64,000 nucleotides of DNA, taken from positions 496,001 through 560,000 of the forward strand of contig NZ_JAHDIU010000001.1 in assembly GCF_019891545.1 (NCBI RefSeq), in the 5' to 3' direction. The translations under genes and the position numbers were made by a program. Below are positions 43,013 to 51,665 of the stretch, in pieces (position 1 is the stretch's first letter; each line of letters starts with the position of its first letter). The notes beneath the pieces are model-generated. The model saw only the letters and a list, made by a program, of their open reading frames with translations. It was not told where the DNA came from and ran no database searches. This DNA is from Flavobacterium coralii (GTDB taxonomy: Bacteria > Bacteroidota > Bacteroidia > Flavobacteriales > Flavobacteriaceae).

Positions 43013-44563
43013 TTATTTTGGGTTAAACACAAGGAATGGTATTATCATCTCTTCCAGAGAAATACCACCATGCTGATAGGTATTCCTGTAATAGCTTACG
43101 TAATGGTTAAAGTTATTTACATAAGCAAGGAAAAGGTCATTCTTCGCGAAAATAAAAGAGCTGCTCATGTTTATGGCTGGCAGTTGTATGCTTTTAGGAT
43201 CTTTAACATGATATACATCCTTTTCTTCATAGGTAAGGCTGCGCCCGGTTTTATAGCGCAGGTTAAGGCTCGTGTTCCTGTCGCCAATAACCTTGCTTGG
43301 GTTCTTCACATTAATAGTACCATGGTCTGTAGTAATGATAAGCTTAAATCCAGCCAGTTGCGCCTGCTGTATAATTTCGAGCAGCGGCGAATTGCGGAAC
43401 CAGCTTAATGTAAGTGAACGGTAAGCCTTGTCATTACTTGCCAGCTCTTTAACCACATCCATTTCGGTTTTGGCATGCGAAAGCATATCGACAAAGTTGT
43501 AAACAACTGTGGTAAGGTCATTGCTTTTTAGGCCTTTAAAGTTTTCTACCAGTTTCTTCCCATCTTTAAAATTGGTAATTTTGTAGTATTCCTGCTTAAT
43601 TTTTAGCCCAAGCCTTTTAAGCTGTTCGGTTAAAAATTCAGCTTCATACATGTTCTTACCGCCATCATCAATATCGTTTTTCCAGTACTGCGGCAGTTTT
43701 TTCTCCATTTCTAAAGGTGTAAGCCCCGAAAAAATAGCATTACGCGCATATTGTGTGGCAGTAGGCAGTATAGAGTAGTATGCCGATTCTTTTTCCAGTT
43801 TATAGTAGTTATTAACTACCCCCTCAAAAGCTTTCCATTGGTCATAACGCAGGTTATCTATAACAACAAACAGTATAGGCTGTTTTTTCAGTATTTCTGG
43901 TACAACCAGTTCGCGGAACAGGTTATGCGACAGTACAGGCTTGTCGGCTTTCGGATCAAACCAGTTCTCATAATTCTTTTCTATAAACTTACCGAATTGA
44001 GAGTTAGCTTCCTGTTTTTGAGATTCCAGTATTTCAACCATGCTGTGGTCTTCAATGTTTTCGAGCTCCATTTCCCAAAAAACAAGGCGCTTGTACATAT
44101 CTACCCAGTCTTCCCAGCTGTTTACCATAGCAAGGTCCATAGCAATTTTGCGGAATTCCTTTTGGTAATCAAGCGTTGTTTTTTCTGAAACAAGGCGTGA
44201 GTTATCAAGGTTCTTTTTCAGGCTGAGGAGTATCTGGTTAGGGTTTACCGGTTTTATAAGGTAATCGGCAATTTTAGAGCCTATGGCTTCTTCCATTATG
44301 TACTCTTCCTCACTTTTGGTAATCATGATTACAGGCACGGAAGATTTAATTTCCTTGATTTCTGATAAGGTATCAAGGCCGCTAAGCCCCGGCATATTCT
44401 CATCAAGGAAAACAATGTCAAAATTTTCTTCCCTGAAAAGGTCTATGGCGTCCTGCCCGTTATTTGCAGTAGTAACCTTATAGTTTTTTTTCTCAAGGAA
44501 AAGTATGTGGGGTTTCAGCATATCTATCTCGTCATCAACCCAGAGTATCTTTATCTCATTCAT
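43013..44563 (-). CDS. porX: PorX-type response regulator with PglZ alkaline-phosphatase-like domain
   Basis: 516 residues. A CheY-like receiver (about 1-120) has acceptor Asp54 in FLDENMPGLSG. A helical linker joins it to a PglZ domain of the alkaline-phosphatase superfamily, with the metal-site stretches FVVIDNLRYDQW, PTATQYARNAIF and ITTDHGT. In Porphyromonas and Flavobacterium, PorX with the kinase PorY controls the type IX secretion system. PorY is not encoded here. The T9SS link is established knowledge for the family; here it is inferred. Confidence 0.94.
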   Translation of the reverse strand: MNEIKILWVDDEIDMLKPHILFLEKKNYKVTTANNGQDAIDLFREENFDIVFLDENMPGLSGLDTLSEIKEIKSSVPVIMITKSEEEYIMEEAIGSKIADYLIKPVNPNQILLSLKKNLDNSRLVSEKTTLDYQKEFRKIAMDLAMVNSWEDWVDMYKRLVFWEMELENIEDHSMVEILESQKQEANSQFGKFIEKNYENWFDPKADKPVLSHNLFRELVVPEILKKQPILFVVIDNLRYDQWKAFEGVVNNYYKLEKESAYYSILPTATQYARNAIFSGLTPLEMEKKLPQYWKNDIDDGGKNMYEAEFLTEQLKRLGLKIKQEYYKITNFKDGKKLVENFKGLKSNDLTTVVYNFVDMLSHAKTEMDVVKELASNDKAYRSLTLSWFRNSPLLEIIQQAQLAGFKLIITTDHGTINVKNPSKVIGDRNTSLNLRYKTGRSLTYEEKDVYHVKDPKSIQLPAINMSSSFIFAKNDLFLAYVNNFNHYVSYYRNTYQHGGISLEEMIIPFLVFNPK

Positions 44564-44670
44564 ATTTTATGAGTGAATTTTCGTTCAATAAAATTAGCAT
44601 GCAAGTTAAATGTATTTAACGATTTTTGTGCTAATTATTTTATAAAAAAGTAGGTTTGTTTAAAATAAAA

Positions 44671-44699
44671 AGGCCTGCAAAAATTACTTTTGCAGACCT
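44671..44699 (-). terminator. Rho-independent terminator of the gene at 44736
   Basis: Arms AGGCCTGCAAAA and TTTTGCAGACCT pair over 12 bp with one G-U on the minus-strand RNA and loop ATTAC. A T-rich run follows. Confidence 0.8.
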
Positions 44700-44735
44700 C
44701 TCCTTCAATAACCTAAGTAACAAAAAATAACGTTA

Positions 44736-45008
44736 TTATTGTTTTTCAGGCGTGCTTGAAGTTTTTCCTGTTGATGTAGTATTTTCTGATGACGAATTTT
44801 CTTTTTCTTTCCTTCGGGTTGTTTCTGCTTTAGAGTCTTGATTTTCAGTGTGTTTTTTTCGCTCATTTTGCGCCATACGCTCGTCCATTACAACCTGCCT
44901 GTGGGTTATGGCAGGCGGTTGCTTGCGTGTATTATCCTGCTCTTCCTGCGCAAGCGCGGGTAGTGTGGATGCAAAGAATGCAAACGCTATGTAAAAAAGC
45001 AGCTTCAT
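44736..45008 (-). CDS. Small secreted hydrophilic protein
   Basis: 90 residues. A signal peptide (MKLLFYIAFAFFASTLPALAQ) is followed by a highly charged, Ser/Thr/Lys/Glu-rich tail without predicted folds. No family was recognised. The signal peptide, a terminator right after it and the lack of overlap make a real gene likely. Upstream lies a space of about 190 bases shared with the HD gene. Confidence 0.62.
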   Translation of the reverse strand: MKLLFYIAFAFFASTLPALAQEEQDNTRKQPPAITHRQVVMDERMAQNERKKHTENQDSKAETTRRKEKENSSSENTTSTGKTSSTPEKQ

Positions 45009-45168
45009 TTTTTTATGGTTTTACACTATAAAATTAATTAATGCAGTACTAATAGTAAAACATTTTATCGACATTAACCCCGGTTTAATGCTACTTAATA
45101 AATAGCGTTAACAGCCTTACAGCCTGCGTTAAAATAATTGCTCCAATGTTTATAAGAACTATGTTTAC

Positions 45169-45176
45169 TATATTTG
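45169..45176 (+). promoter_or_regulatory. -7 element that sets the start of the HD hydrolase gene
   Basis: TATATTTG lies downstream of the in-frame ATGs at 45146 and 45161. Transcription from it would begin at about 45182, so translation should start at the GTG at 45197. Confidence 0.5.
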
Positions 45177-45196
45177 TTAAAAATTCGCCTTACATA

Positions 45197-46441
45197 GTGA
45201 GCAACATCAATAAGCTTAAAATACTTAATGACCCTATTTACGGGTTTATCTCTATAACCAATACGCTGATTTACGACCTGATACAGCACCCTTATTTTCA
45301 GCGTTTAAGGCGCATATCGCAAATGGGGATGTCTTACCTTGTTTACCCGGGCGCGCACCACACCCGCTTTCACCATGCTTTGGGCTGCATGCACGTAATG
45401 CAGAAGGCTGTACAGGTACTTAAATTTAAAGGTGTAGAAATTTCTGAAGAGGAAGAAAGAGCGCTCTGCATTGCAATACTGCTGCACGATATAGGTCACG
45501 GGCCTTTTTCGCATGCCATGGAGCACAGTATTGTTGAGGATGTTAGCCATGAAAAAATTTCTCTGCTTTTTATGGACAGGCTGAACGAAGAATTTGGCGG
45601 GCAATTATCTCTTGCAATAAAAGTTTTTAAAGGAGAATACCACAGGAAGTTCATGTTGCAGTTAATTTCCAGCCAGCTTGATATGGACAGGATGGATTAC
45701 CTGAAACGTGACAGCTTTTACAGTGGTGTTGCCGAAGGTAATATAAACTCCGAGAGACTGATACAAATGATGAATGTTAATAATGATGTATTGGTAATAG
45801 AGGAGAAGGGCATATATTCTGTAGAAAAGTTTTTAGTGGCAAGAAGGCTTATGTACTGGCAGGCCTACCTGCACAAAACAAGCGTTGCCGCCGAGCTTAT
45901 ACTCACAAGAATTTTAAAGCGTGCCAAAGAGCTTACACAAAGTGGAATTACATTGCCCTGCAGTAACCCATTGCAATATTTTTTGAGAAACCGCATAAGC
46001 CTTGAAGATTTTAACAATGATGTATTAGGCACTTTTGCAAGGCTGGATGATTTTGATATAATAAGCGCAATTAAAGAGTGGCAGTTTAATGATGATTTTG
46101 TACTTGCCGAACTGAGCAGAATGATTATTAACCGTGACCTTTTAAAAATAAGGCTGCATGCAGAAAAACCGGATAAGGTAGTGCTTGCACAGATGAAAGC
46201 AGAGGTAAGTAAACTGTTCGGCATATCCGAAAAAGAAGCCGACTATTTTGTTTTTAAAGGAAAAATAAAAAACCAGGCTTATAATAAGTCAGGCGAGCCT
46301 ATACATATATTACGAAAAGACGGCGTGGTGGAAGATGTTGCCGATGCATCTGACCAATTGAACTTAAAGGCTTTAAGCAAGCCTGTAACCAAATATTATA
46401 TGTGTTTTCCAAAACAGCTTTTGGAAAAAGCACTGATTTAA
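45197..46441 (+). CDS. HD-domain phosphohydrolase (dNTPase/SamHD1-like)
   Basis: 414 residues from GTG at 45197 (reads VSNINKLKIL), chosen because a -7 box lies between it and the upstream ATGs and because homologs begin close to NKLKILNDPIYGFI. The HD metal site is formed by HHTRFHHALGCMH, LLHDIGHGPFSH and SSQLDMDRMDYL. These proteins hydrolyse dNTPs or related nucleotides; the exact substrate is unknown. It is the first gene of the lipid A cluster, 23 bases before lpxD. Confidence 0.88.
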   Translation: MSNINKLKILNDPIYGFISITNTLIYDLIQHPYFQRLRRISQMGMSYLVYPGAHHTRFHHALGCMHVMQKAVQVLKFKGVEISEEEERALCIAILLHDIGHGPFSHAMEHSIVEDVSHEKISLLFMDRLNEEFGGQLSLAIKVFKGEYHRKFMLQLISSQLDMDRMDYLKRDSFYSGVAEGNINSERLIQMMNVNNDVLVIEEKGIYSVEKFLVARRLMYWQAYLHKTSVAAELILTRILKRAKELTQSGITLPCSNPLQYFLRNRISLEDFNNDVLGTFARLDDFDIISAIKEWQFNDDFVLAELSRMIINRDLLKIRLHAEKPDKVVLAQMKAEVSKLFGISEKEADYFVFKGKIKNQAYNKSGEPIHILRKDGVVEDVADASDQLNLKALSKPVTKYYMCFPKQLLEKALI

Positions 46442-46464
46442 TATAATTTTATATTTTTGTCGGG

Positions 46465-47493
46465 ATGAAATTTACAGCAGAACAAATAGCGGGCATTCTG
46501 GAAGGCGAAGTTGTGGGCAATCCGCACGCCGAAGTATATAAGCTTGCAAAAATAGAGGAGGGCAGCGAGGGTTCGCTTACCTTTCTTTCCAATCCTAAAT
46601 ACCAGCAGTACATATATTCCACTCAGGCATCAATAGCCATTGTTAACCGTTCTTTTGAACCTGAAACTGAAATAAGCACTACACTTATTAAGGTTGACGA
46701 CGCCTATAAATCATTTACCAAGCTGCTTGAATACTACAATCAGGTTAAGCTTATGAAAAGCGGTATAGAGCAGCCATCGTTTATATCTGATAACGTAACA
46801 TATGGCGAAAACTTATACCTTGGTGCATTTTGTTACATAGGCAAAAATGTAAAAATCGGTAACAATGTAAAGATTTACCCTAACAGTTTTGTAGGTGATA
46901 ATGTTACTATTGGAGACGGCTCTATACTTTTTGCAGGTGTAAGGATTTATTCTGAAACTGAAATAGGTAAAAACTGTACGATACATTCAGGCTCTATTGT
47001 AGGGTCTGACGGATTTGGCTTTACGCCAAATGAAGAAGGTGTTTACAGCAAAGTACCGCAAATAGGAAACGTGATTTTAGAGGACAATGTAGATGTTGGT
47101 GCCTGCACAACTATAGACAGGGCAACGCTTGGTTCTACAATCATAAAAAAAGGCGTAAAGCTTGATAACCAGATACAAATAGCCCATAATGTTTATATTG
47201 GTGAAAATACAGTAATAGCATCGCAAACCGGTATAGCAGGTTCAACCAAAATTGGTAAGAATTGTATTATTGGCGGGCAGGTTGGTATTGTGGGGCATAT
47301 CACCATAGGTAATAATGTACGCATACAGGCACAATCAGGTGTTGGTAGGAGCATACCGGACGGAGAAGCCATACAGGGAAGCCCCGCACTTGGTTATTCC
47401 GACTTTAATAAATCTTACGTACATTTTAAAAATCTTCCTAAAATAGTAGCTGATATAGAGGATATTAAGCAACGAAACAAACAACAAAACTAA
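46465..47493 (+). CDS. lpxD: UDP-3-O-acylglucosamine N-acyltransferase
   Basis: 342 residues. An N-terminal uridine-binding domain (about 1-105) is followed by hexapeptide repeats of a left-handed beta-helix and the active-site stretch KLDNQIQIAHNVYIG with the catalytic His. A C-terminal helix ends the protein. It adds the N-linked 3-hydroxyacyl chain in lipid A synthesis. It is followed by lpxC-fabZ after 13 bases. Confidence 0.95.
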   Translation: MKFTAEQIAGILEGEVVGNPHAEVYKLAKIEEGSEGSLTFLSNPKYQQYIYSTQASIAIVNRSFEPETEISTTLIKVDDAYKSFTKLLEYYNQVKLMKSGIEQPSFISDNVTYGENLYLGAFCYIGKNVKIGNNVKIYPNSFVGDNVTIGDGSILFAGVRIYSETEIGKNCTIHSGSIVGSDGFGFTPNEEGVYSKVPQIGNVILEDNVDVGACTTIDRATLGSTIIKKGVKLDNQIQIAHNVYIGENTVIASQTGIAGSTKIGKNCIIGGQVGIVGHITIGNNVRIQAQSGVGRSIPDGEAIQGSPALGYSDFNKSYVHFKNLPKIVADIEDIKQRNKQQN

Positions 47494-47506
47494 ACTTAGA
47501 ACTATA

Positions 47507-48895
47507 ATGGTTAAGCAAACCACAATAAAAAGCGAAATTTCTTTAAAAGGGGTTGGGCTGCATACCGGTAAAGAAGTTACCATGACTTTTAAGCCTGCAC
47601 CTGTTAACAACGGCTTTACGTTTGTAAGGGTAGACCTTGAGGGGCAGCCTATAGTAGAGGCTGATGCTAACTATGTTGTAAATACACAACGTGGCACTAA
47701 CCTTGAAAAAAAAGGTGTTAAGATACAAACATCAGAACACGTGCTTGCCGCTTTTGTTGGCTGCGATGTTGATAACGTAATTATAGAGCTTGATGCTTCT
47801 GAACCGCCGATTATGGATGGTTCGTCTAAGTTTTTTGTGGAAGCTATAGAAAAAGTTGGTATCGAAGAGCAGGATGCCGAGCGTAAAGTATATACTGTTA
47901 AAGAAGTGATATCTTATACAGACGAAACAACAGGCAGCGAAATTATAGTTATGCCTGCAGATGACTACCAGGTTACCGCTATGGTAGATTTCGGCACAAA
48001 AGTACTTGGCACACAAAATGCCACACTAAAAAATATTAAAGAGTTTAAAACTGAAATAGCAGATTCAAGAACGTTCAGTTTTCTTCACGAGCTTGAAGCA
48101 CTGTTGGATAATGGCTTAATTAAGGGCGGAGACCTTAACAACGCTATAGTTTATGTAGATAAGGAAATTTCTCCTGAAACAATGGAGAACCTTAAAAAAG
48201 CCTTTGGTAAAGAAGACCTAACAGTAAAACCAAACGGTATACTTGATAACCTTACGCTGCATTACCCTAACGAGGCTGCCCGCCACAAACTGCTTGATGT
48301 AATAGGCGACCTTGCTTTAGTGGGCATCAGGATTAAAGGTAAGGTTATAGCCAACAAGCCTGGGCATTTTGTTAATACACAGTTTGCTAAAAAACTGTCT
48401 AAAATTATAAAAATAGAGCAGCGCAACCAGGTTCCGGTATATGACCTTAACCAGGAACCGTTAATGGATGTGAACAAGATTATGAGCATGCTGCCTCACA
48501 GGCCGCCGTTCCTTTTAGTAGATAAAATACTTGAAATGAGCGACAGCCACGTGGTAGGGCTTAAGAATGTAACCATGAACGAGAGCTTTTTTGTGGGGCA
48601 TTTCCCCGGGGCTCCCGTTATGCCGGGCGTGCTTATAGTAGAGGCTATGGCGCAAACAGGAGGTATCCTTATACTTAGCTCTGTGCCGGATCCTGAAAAT
48701 TATCTTACTTATTTCATGAAAATTGACAATGTAAGGTTTAAGCAAAAAGTGCTGCCTGGAGATACACTTGTATTTAAGTGCGACCTCATATCTCCTATAC
48801 GCAGGGGTATATGCCACATGCAGGCAAATGCTTATGCCAACGGCAAACTTGTTGCCGAAGCCGAATTAATGGCACAGATTGTCAAAAACAGCTAA
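47507..48895 (+). CDS. lpxC: Bifunctional UDP-3-O-acyl-GlcNAc deacetylase / 3-hydroxyacyl-ACP dehydratase (LpxC-FabZ fusion)
   Basis: 462 residues. LpxC (about 1-305) has the zinc ligands in SEHVLAAFVG and RHKLLDVIGDL. FabZ (about 315-462) has LPHRPPFLLVDKI and the catalytic His and Glu in GHFPGAPVMPGVLIVEAMAQ. Fusion of the committed lipid A enzyme to FabZ is a known Bacteroidota trait and balances lipid A against phospholipid synthesis. It lies between lpxD and lpxA. Confidence 0.96.
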   Translation: MVKQTTIKSEISLKGVGLHTGKEVTMTFKPAPVNNGFTFVRVDLEGQPIVEADANYVVNTQRGTNLEKKGVKIQTSEHVLAAFVGCDVDNVIIELDASEPPIMDGSSKFFVEAIEKVGIEEQDAERKVYTVKEVISYTDETTGSEIIVMPADDYQVTAMVDFGTKVLGTQNATLKNIKEFKTEIADSRTFSFLHELEALLDNGLIKGGDLNNAIVYVDKEISPETMENLKKAFGKEDLTVKPNGILDNLTLHYPNEAARHKLLDVIGDLALVGIRIKGKVIANKPGHFVNTQFAKKLSKIIKIEQRNQVPVYDLNQEPLMDVNKIMSMLPHRPPFLLVDKILEMSDSHVVGLKNVTMNESFFVGHFPGAPVMPGVLIVEAMAQTGGILILSSVPDPENYLTYFMKIDNVRFKQKVLPGDTLVFKCDLISPIRRGICHMQANAYANGKLVAEAELMAQIVKNS

Positions 48896-48906
48896 AACAG
48901 AATTGT

Positions 48907-49692
48907 ATGAATCAACCGTTAGCATACGTTCATCCGGGGGCAAAAATTGCCAAAAACGTGGTGATAGAACCATTTACAACCATCCACAACAATGTGGAGA
49001 TTGGCGAGGGTACCTGGATAGGATCAAATGTTACCATAATGGAAGGCGCCAGGATTGGCAAGAACTGTAATATATTTCCGGGTGCGGTAATCTCTGCCGT
49101 ACCGCAGGACCTAAAATTCGGAGGTGAAGATTCACTTGCAATAATAGGTGATAACTGTACAGTGCGTGAGTGTGTTACCATAAACAGGGGTACAGTTGCC
49201 TCGGGTGTAACAAAGCTGGGTAATAACTGCCTTATTATGGCAACAGCCCACATAGCGCACGACTGCCATATTGGTGATAATGCTATTATAGTAAACGGCG
49301 TTGCACTTGCAGGGCACGTAACTGTGGGTAATTATGCCATTATCGGCGGACTTGCGGCAGTACACCAGTTTATAAGCATAGGAGACCATGCTATGATTTC
49401 AGGCGGGTCTTTAGTGCGTAAAGATGTACCTCCTTTTACAAAAGCCGCCAAAGAGCCGCTTTCATACGTAGGTATAAACTCTATAGGGTTAAGGCGCAGG
49501 GGCTTTACACCCGAAAAAATAAGGGAGATACAGGATATCTACAGGATATTATACCAAAAGAACTATAACACCACACAGGCATTAAGCCTTATTGAGGCTG
49601 AAATGGAGGCTACGCCTGAGCGTGATGAAATAATACTTTTTATCAGGAACTCATCGCGTGGTATTATGAAAGGTTATACAGGCATTTACTAG
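48907..49692 (+). CDS. lpxA: Acyl-ACP:UDP-N-acetylglucosamine O-acyltransferase
   Basis: 261 residues from MNQPLAYVHPGA, 11 bases after lpxC; a longer frame from 48778 lies inside lpxC and was rejected. Left-handed beta-helix repeats surround the catalytic His118 in AHIAHDC. A helical C-terminal domain follows (LRRRGFTPEKIREIQDIYR). It does the first step of lipid A synthesis, the 3-O acylation of UDP-GlcNAc. Confidence 0.96.
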   Translation: MNQPLAYVHPGAKIAKNVVIEPFTTIHNNVEIGEGTWIGSNVTIMEGARIGKNCNIFPGAVISAVPQDLKFGGEDSLAIIGDNCTVRECVTINRGTVASGVTKLGNNCLIMATAHIAHDCHIGDNAIIVNGVALAGHVTVGNYAIIGGLAAVHQFISIGDHAMISGGSLVRKDVPPFTKAAKEPLSYVGINSIGLRRRGFTPEKIREIQDIYRILYQKNYNTTQALSLIEAEMEATPERDEIILFIRNSSRGIMKGYTGIY

Positions 49693-49719
49693 ATTATAAA
49701 CAAGACAATATAAAACATA

Positions 49720-50286
49720 ATGGCAAGTACATCAGATATCAGGAACGGGTTATGCATTAAGTATAACAACGATATTTACAAGATTATTGAATTCCTTCAC
49801 GTTAAGCCGGGTAAAGGCCCTGCGTTTGTAAGGACAAAACTGAAAAGCCTTACAACCGGTAAAGTGCTTGATAACACTTTTTCTGCCGGTCATAAAATTG
49901 AAGATGTAAGGGTAGAAACACACAAATTCCAGTTTTTATACCCTGAAGGCGACCAGTATCATTTTATGCACGCTGAAACGTATGAGCAGATATCGCTTAA
50001 CAAGAACATTCTTGATGCCCCGGATCTTTTAAAAGAAGGAGAAAACGTAATGGTAATCATCAATACCGAGACTGATGCGCCGCTTTCTGTAGATATGCCT
50101 GCATCTGTTGTGCTGGAAATTACCTATGCAGAGCCTGGTGTTAAAGGAAACACGGCTACCAACGCTACAAAGCCTGCAACTGTAGAAACGGGTGCTCAGG
50201 TTAACGTTCCGCTTTTTATAAACGAAGGCGATAAAATTAAAATTGATACTTCTACTTACGCTTACATTGAAAGGGTAAAAGAATAA
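49720..50286 (+). CDS. efp: Translation elongation factor P
   Basis: 188 residues with three OB-like domains: KOW-like N-terminus, middle and C-terminal (NVPLFINEGDKIKIDT). Lys32 in VKPGKGPAF is the tip residue that is beta-lysylated in some bacteria; no EpmA or EpmB is in the window. EF-P relieves stalling at polyproline. Its place between lpxA and the second lpxD-like gene is common in Flavobacteria. A hairpin terminator follows. Confidence 0.96.
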   Translation: MASTSDIRNGLCIKYNNDIYKIIEFLHVKPGKGPAFVRTKLKSLTTGKVLDNTFSAGHKIEDVRVETHKFQFLYPEGDQYHFMHAETYEQISLNKNILDAPDLLKEGENVMVIINTETDAPLSVDMPASVVLEITYAEPGVKGNTATNATKPATVETGAQVNVPLFINEGDKIKIDTSTYAYIERVKE

Positions 50287-50304
50287 TTTAAAGAATTTTT
50301 ATAT

Positions 50305-50330
50305 AAATCTGCCGCATAAACGGCAGATTT
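50305..50330 (+). terminator. Rho-independent terminator of efp
   Basis: Arms AAATCTGCCG and CGGCAGATTT form a perfect 10-bp stem with loop CATAAA. CTTATTTTT follows, so readthrough or a separate promoter is needed for the next gene. Confidence 0.8.
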
Positions 50331-50361
50331 CTTATTTTTAGTACGGTTAAAAGTTTTCCTG

Positions 50362-51297
50362 ATGAAGTTTCCTAAAGTTTACCCTCTAAAAGAAATAGCT
50401 GCTATTATTAGTAGTGACTATGTAGGTGCAGATGATTTCCCTGTGCACGGCATGAACGAAATCCATGTGGTTGAACCCGGCGATATTGTTTTTGTTGACC
50501 ACCCCAAGTATTATGATAAAGCGTTGCAATCGGCAGCTACGATAGTACTTATAAACAAGGAAGTAGAATGCCCGCAGGGTAAAGCACTACTAATTTCAGA
50601 TGATCCCTTCAGGGACTTTAATAAACTCACACGCCACTTTATGCCATTTCAGGCAGCAGGCGCTTCAGTAGCTGCTTCAGCTAAAATTGGCGAGGGAACT
50701 GTAATACAGCCTAATTCATTTATAGGTAATAATGTAACCATCGGTAAAAACTGCCTTATACATTCTAATGTGTCGGTATATGACAACACCGTAATAGGCG
50801 ATAATGTAATTATACACGCCGGCACAGTGCTTGGTGCTGATGCTTTTTATTATAAAAAACGCCCTGAAGGATTCGACCAGCTTCTTTCAGGTGGCAGGGT
50901 TGTTGTGAAGGATAATGTTGGTATAGGTGCGCTTTGCACAATTGACAAAGGCGTTACCGGAGATACAACCATTGGCGAGGGCACAAAAATTGATAACCAG
51001 GTACATGTAGGGCATGATACTGTAATAGGCAAAAAATGCCTTATTGCAGCACAAACGGGTATTGCAGGGTGTGTTATCATAGAAGATGAAGTAACAATGT
51101 GGGGCCAGGTAGGCAGTACAAGCGGCATTACAATTGGCGCTAAAGCAGTAATACAGGCACAATCGGGTATAAGCAGGTCATTGGAAGGCGGTAAAGTTTA
51201 TTTCGGTTCTCCGGCAGAAGAATCACGCCAGATGATGAGGCAGCTTATGAATGTGAAAAGGATACCCGAAATTTTTGAAAAACTAAAAGACAAGTAG
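50362..51297 (+). CDS. Second LpxD-like N-acyltransferase
   Basis: 311 residues, an LpxD fold again: N-terminal domain, hexapeptide repeats, and KIDNQVHVGHDTVIG at the active-site position with the His kept. It is shorter than the LpxD at 46465 and the coils differ in detail (LGADAFYYKKRPEGFD insertion). It may act on another nucleotide sugar, or put a second acyl type on lipid A. This copy is behind a terminator and begins the run to 52781. Confidence 0.82.
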   Translation: MKFPKVYPLKEIAAIISSDYVGADDFPVHGMNEIHVVEPGDIVFVDHPKYYDKALQSAATIVLINKEVECPQGKALLISDDPFRDFNKLTRHFMPFQAAGASVAASAKIGEGTVIQPNSFIGNNVTIGKNCLIHSNVSVYDNTVIGDNVIIHAGTVLGADAFYYKKRPEGFDQLLSGGRVVVKDNVGIGALCTIDKGVTGDTTIGEGTKIDNQVHVGHDTVIGKKCLIAAQTGIAGCVIIEDEVTMWGQVGSTSGITIGAKAVIQAQSGISRSLEGGKVYFGSPAEESRQMMRQLMNVKRIPEIFEKLKDK

Positions 51298-51298
51298 T

Positions 51299-51661
51299 AT
51301 GGATGCGAAAGAACTGGTAACGGCATATTACAATTCTGATGCTTTTGGCAATCCTGATGTTATGGACAGGTTTATCCATAAAGATATGAAGATGGAGTGG
51401 CGCAGCTCTAAAGGCTTTTTGCAGGTGGATAAAGAAGACCTGCTTGAACTTGTAGCGGGGCTTAAAAGGGCATATTCATCATACCGACTTGATATCGGGC
51501 ATATTATTGCCGATGGCAGCCGTGCCTGCGTGCGTTACACGCATTATGTTCATGCTATAGAAAATCCTTCAGAAGAAGTTGTGCTCGGTCATTTTATTGC
51601 AATATGGGAGATAAAGGATAAAAAACTTTACAAAGGTTACCTGATGAGCCAGGTGGGCTAA
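51299..51661 (+). CDS. SnoaL/NTF2-like protein
   Basis: 120 residues of the cone-shaped NTF2 fold: an opening helix (DAKELVTAYYNSDAF), RACVRYTHYVHAIE and a final strand pair (GHFIAIWEIKDKKLYKGYLM). Such proteins can be isomerases, hydrolases or ligand carriers, and no catalytic set is clear here. It starts 1 base after the stop of the second lpxD-like gene and 4 bases before the membrane protein, so it is tightly coupled to both. Confidence 0.8.
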   Translation: MDAKELVTAYYNSDAFGNPDVMDRFIHKDMKMEWRSSKGFLQVDKEDLLELVAGLKRAYSSYRLDIGHIIADGSRACVRYTHYVHAIENPSEEVVLGHFIAIWEIKDKKLYKGYLMSQVG

Positions 51662-51665
51662 TGCA

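Noticed and set aside
43751-44188. 145-codon open frame on the plus strand within porX
   Set aside because: It is antisense to the conserved PglZ region and has no start context or motif.
48778-48906. N-terminal extension of lpxA
   Set aside because: It lies inside the FabZ part of lpxC and reads as Cys/Arg-rich out-of-frame sequence; LpxA starts at MNQPLAYVHP.
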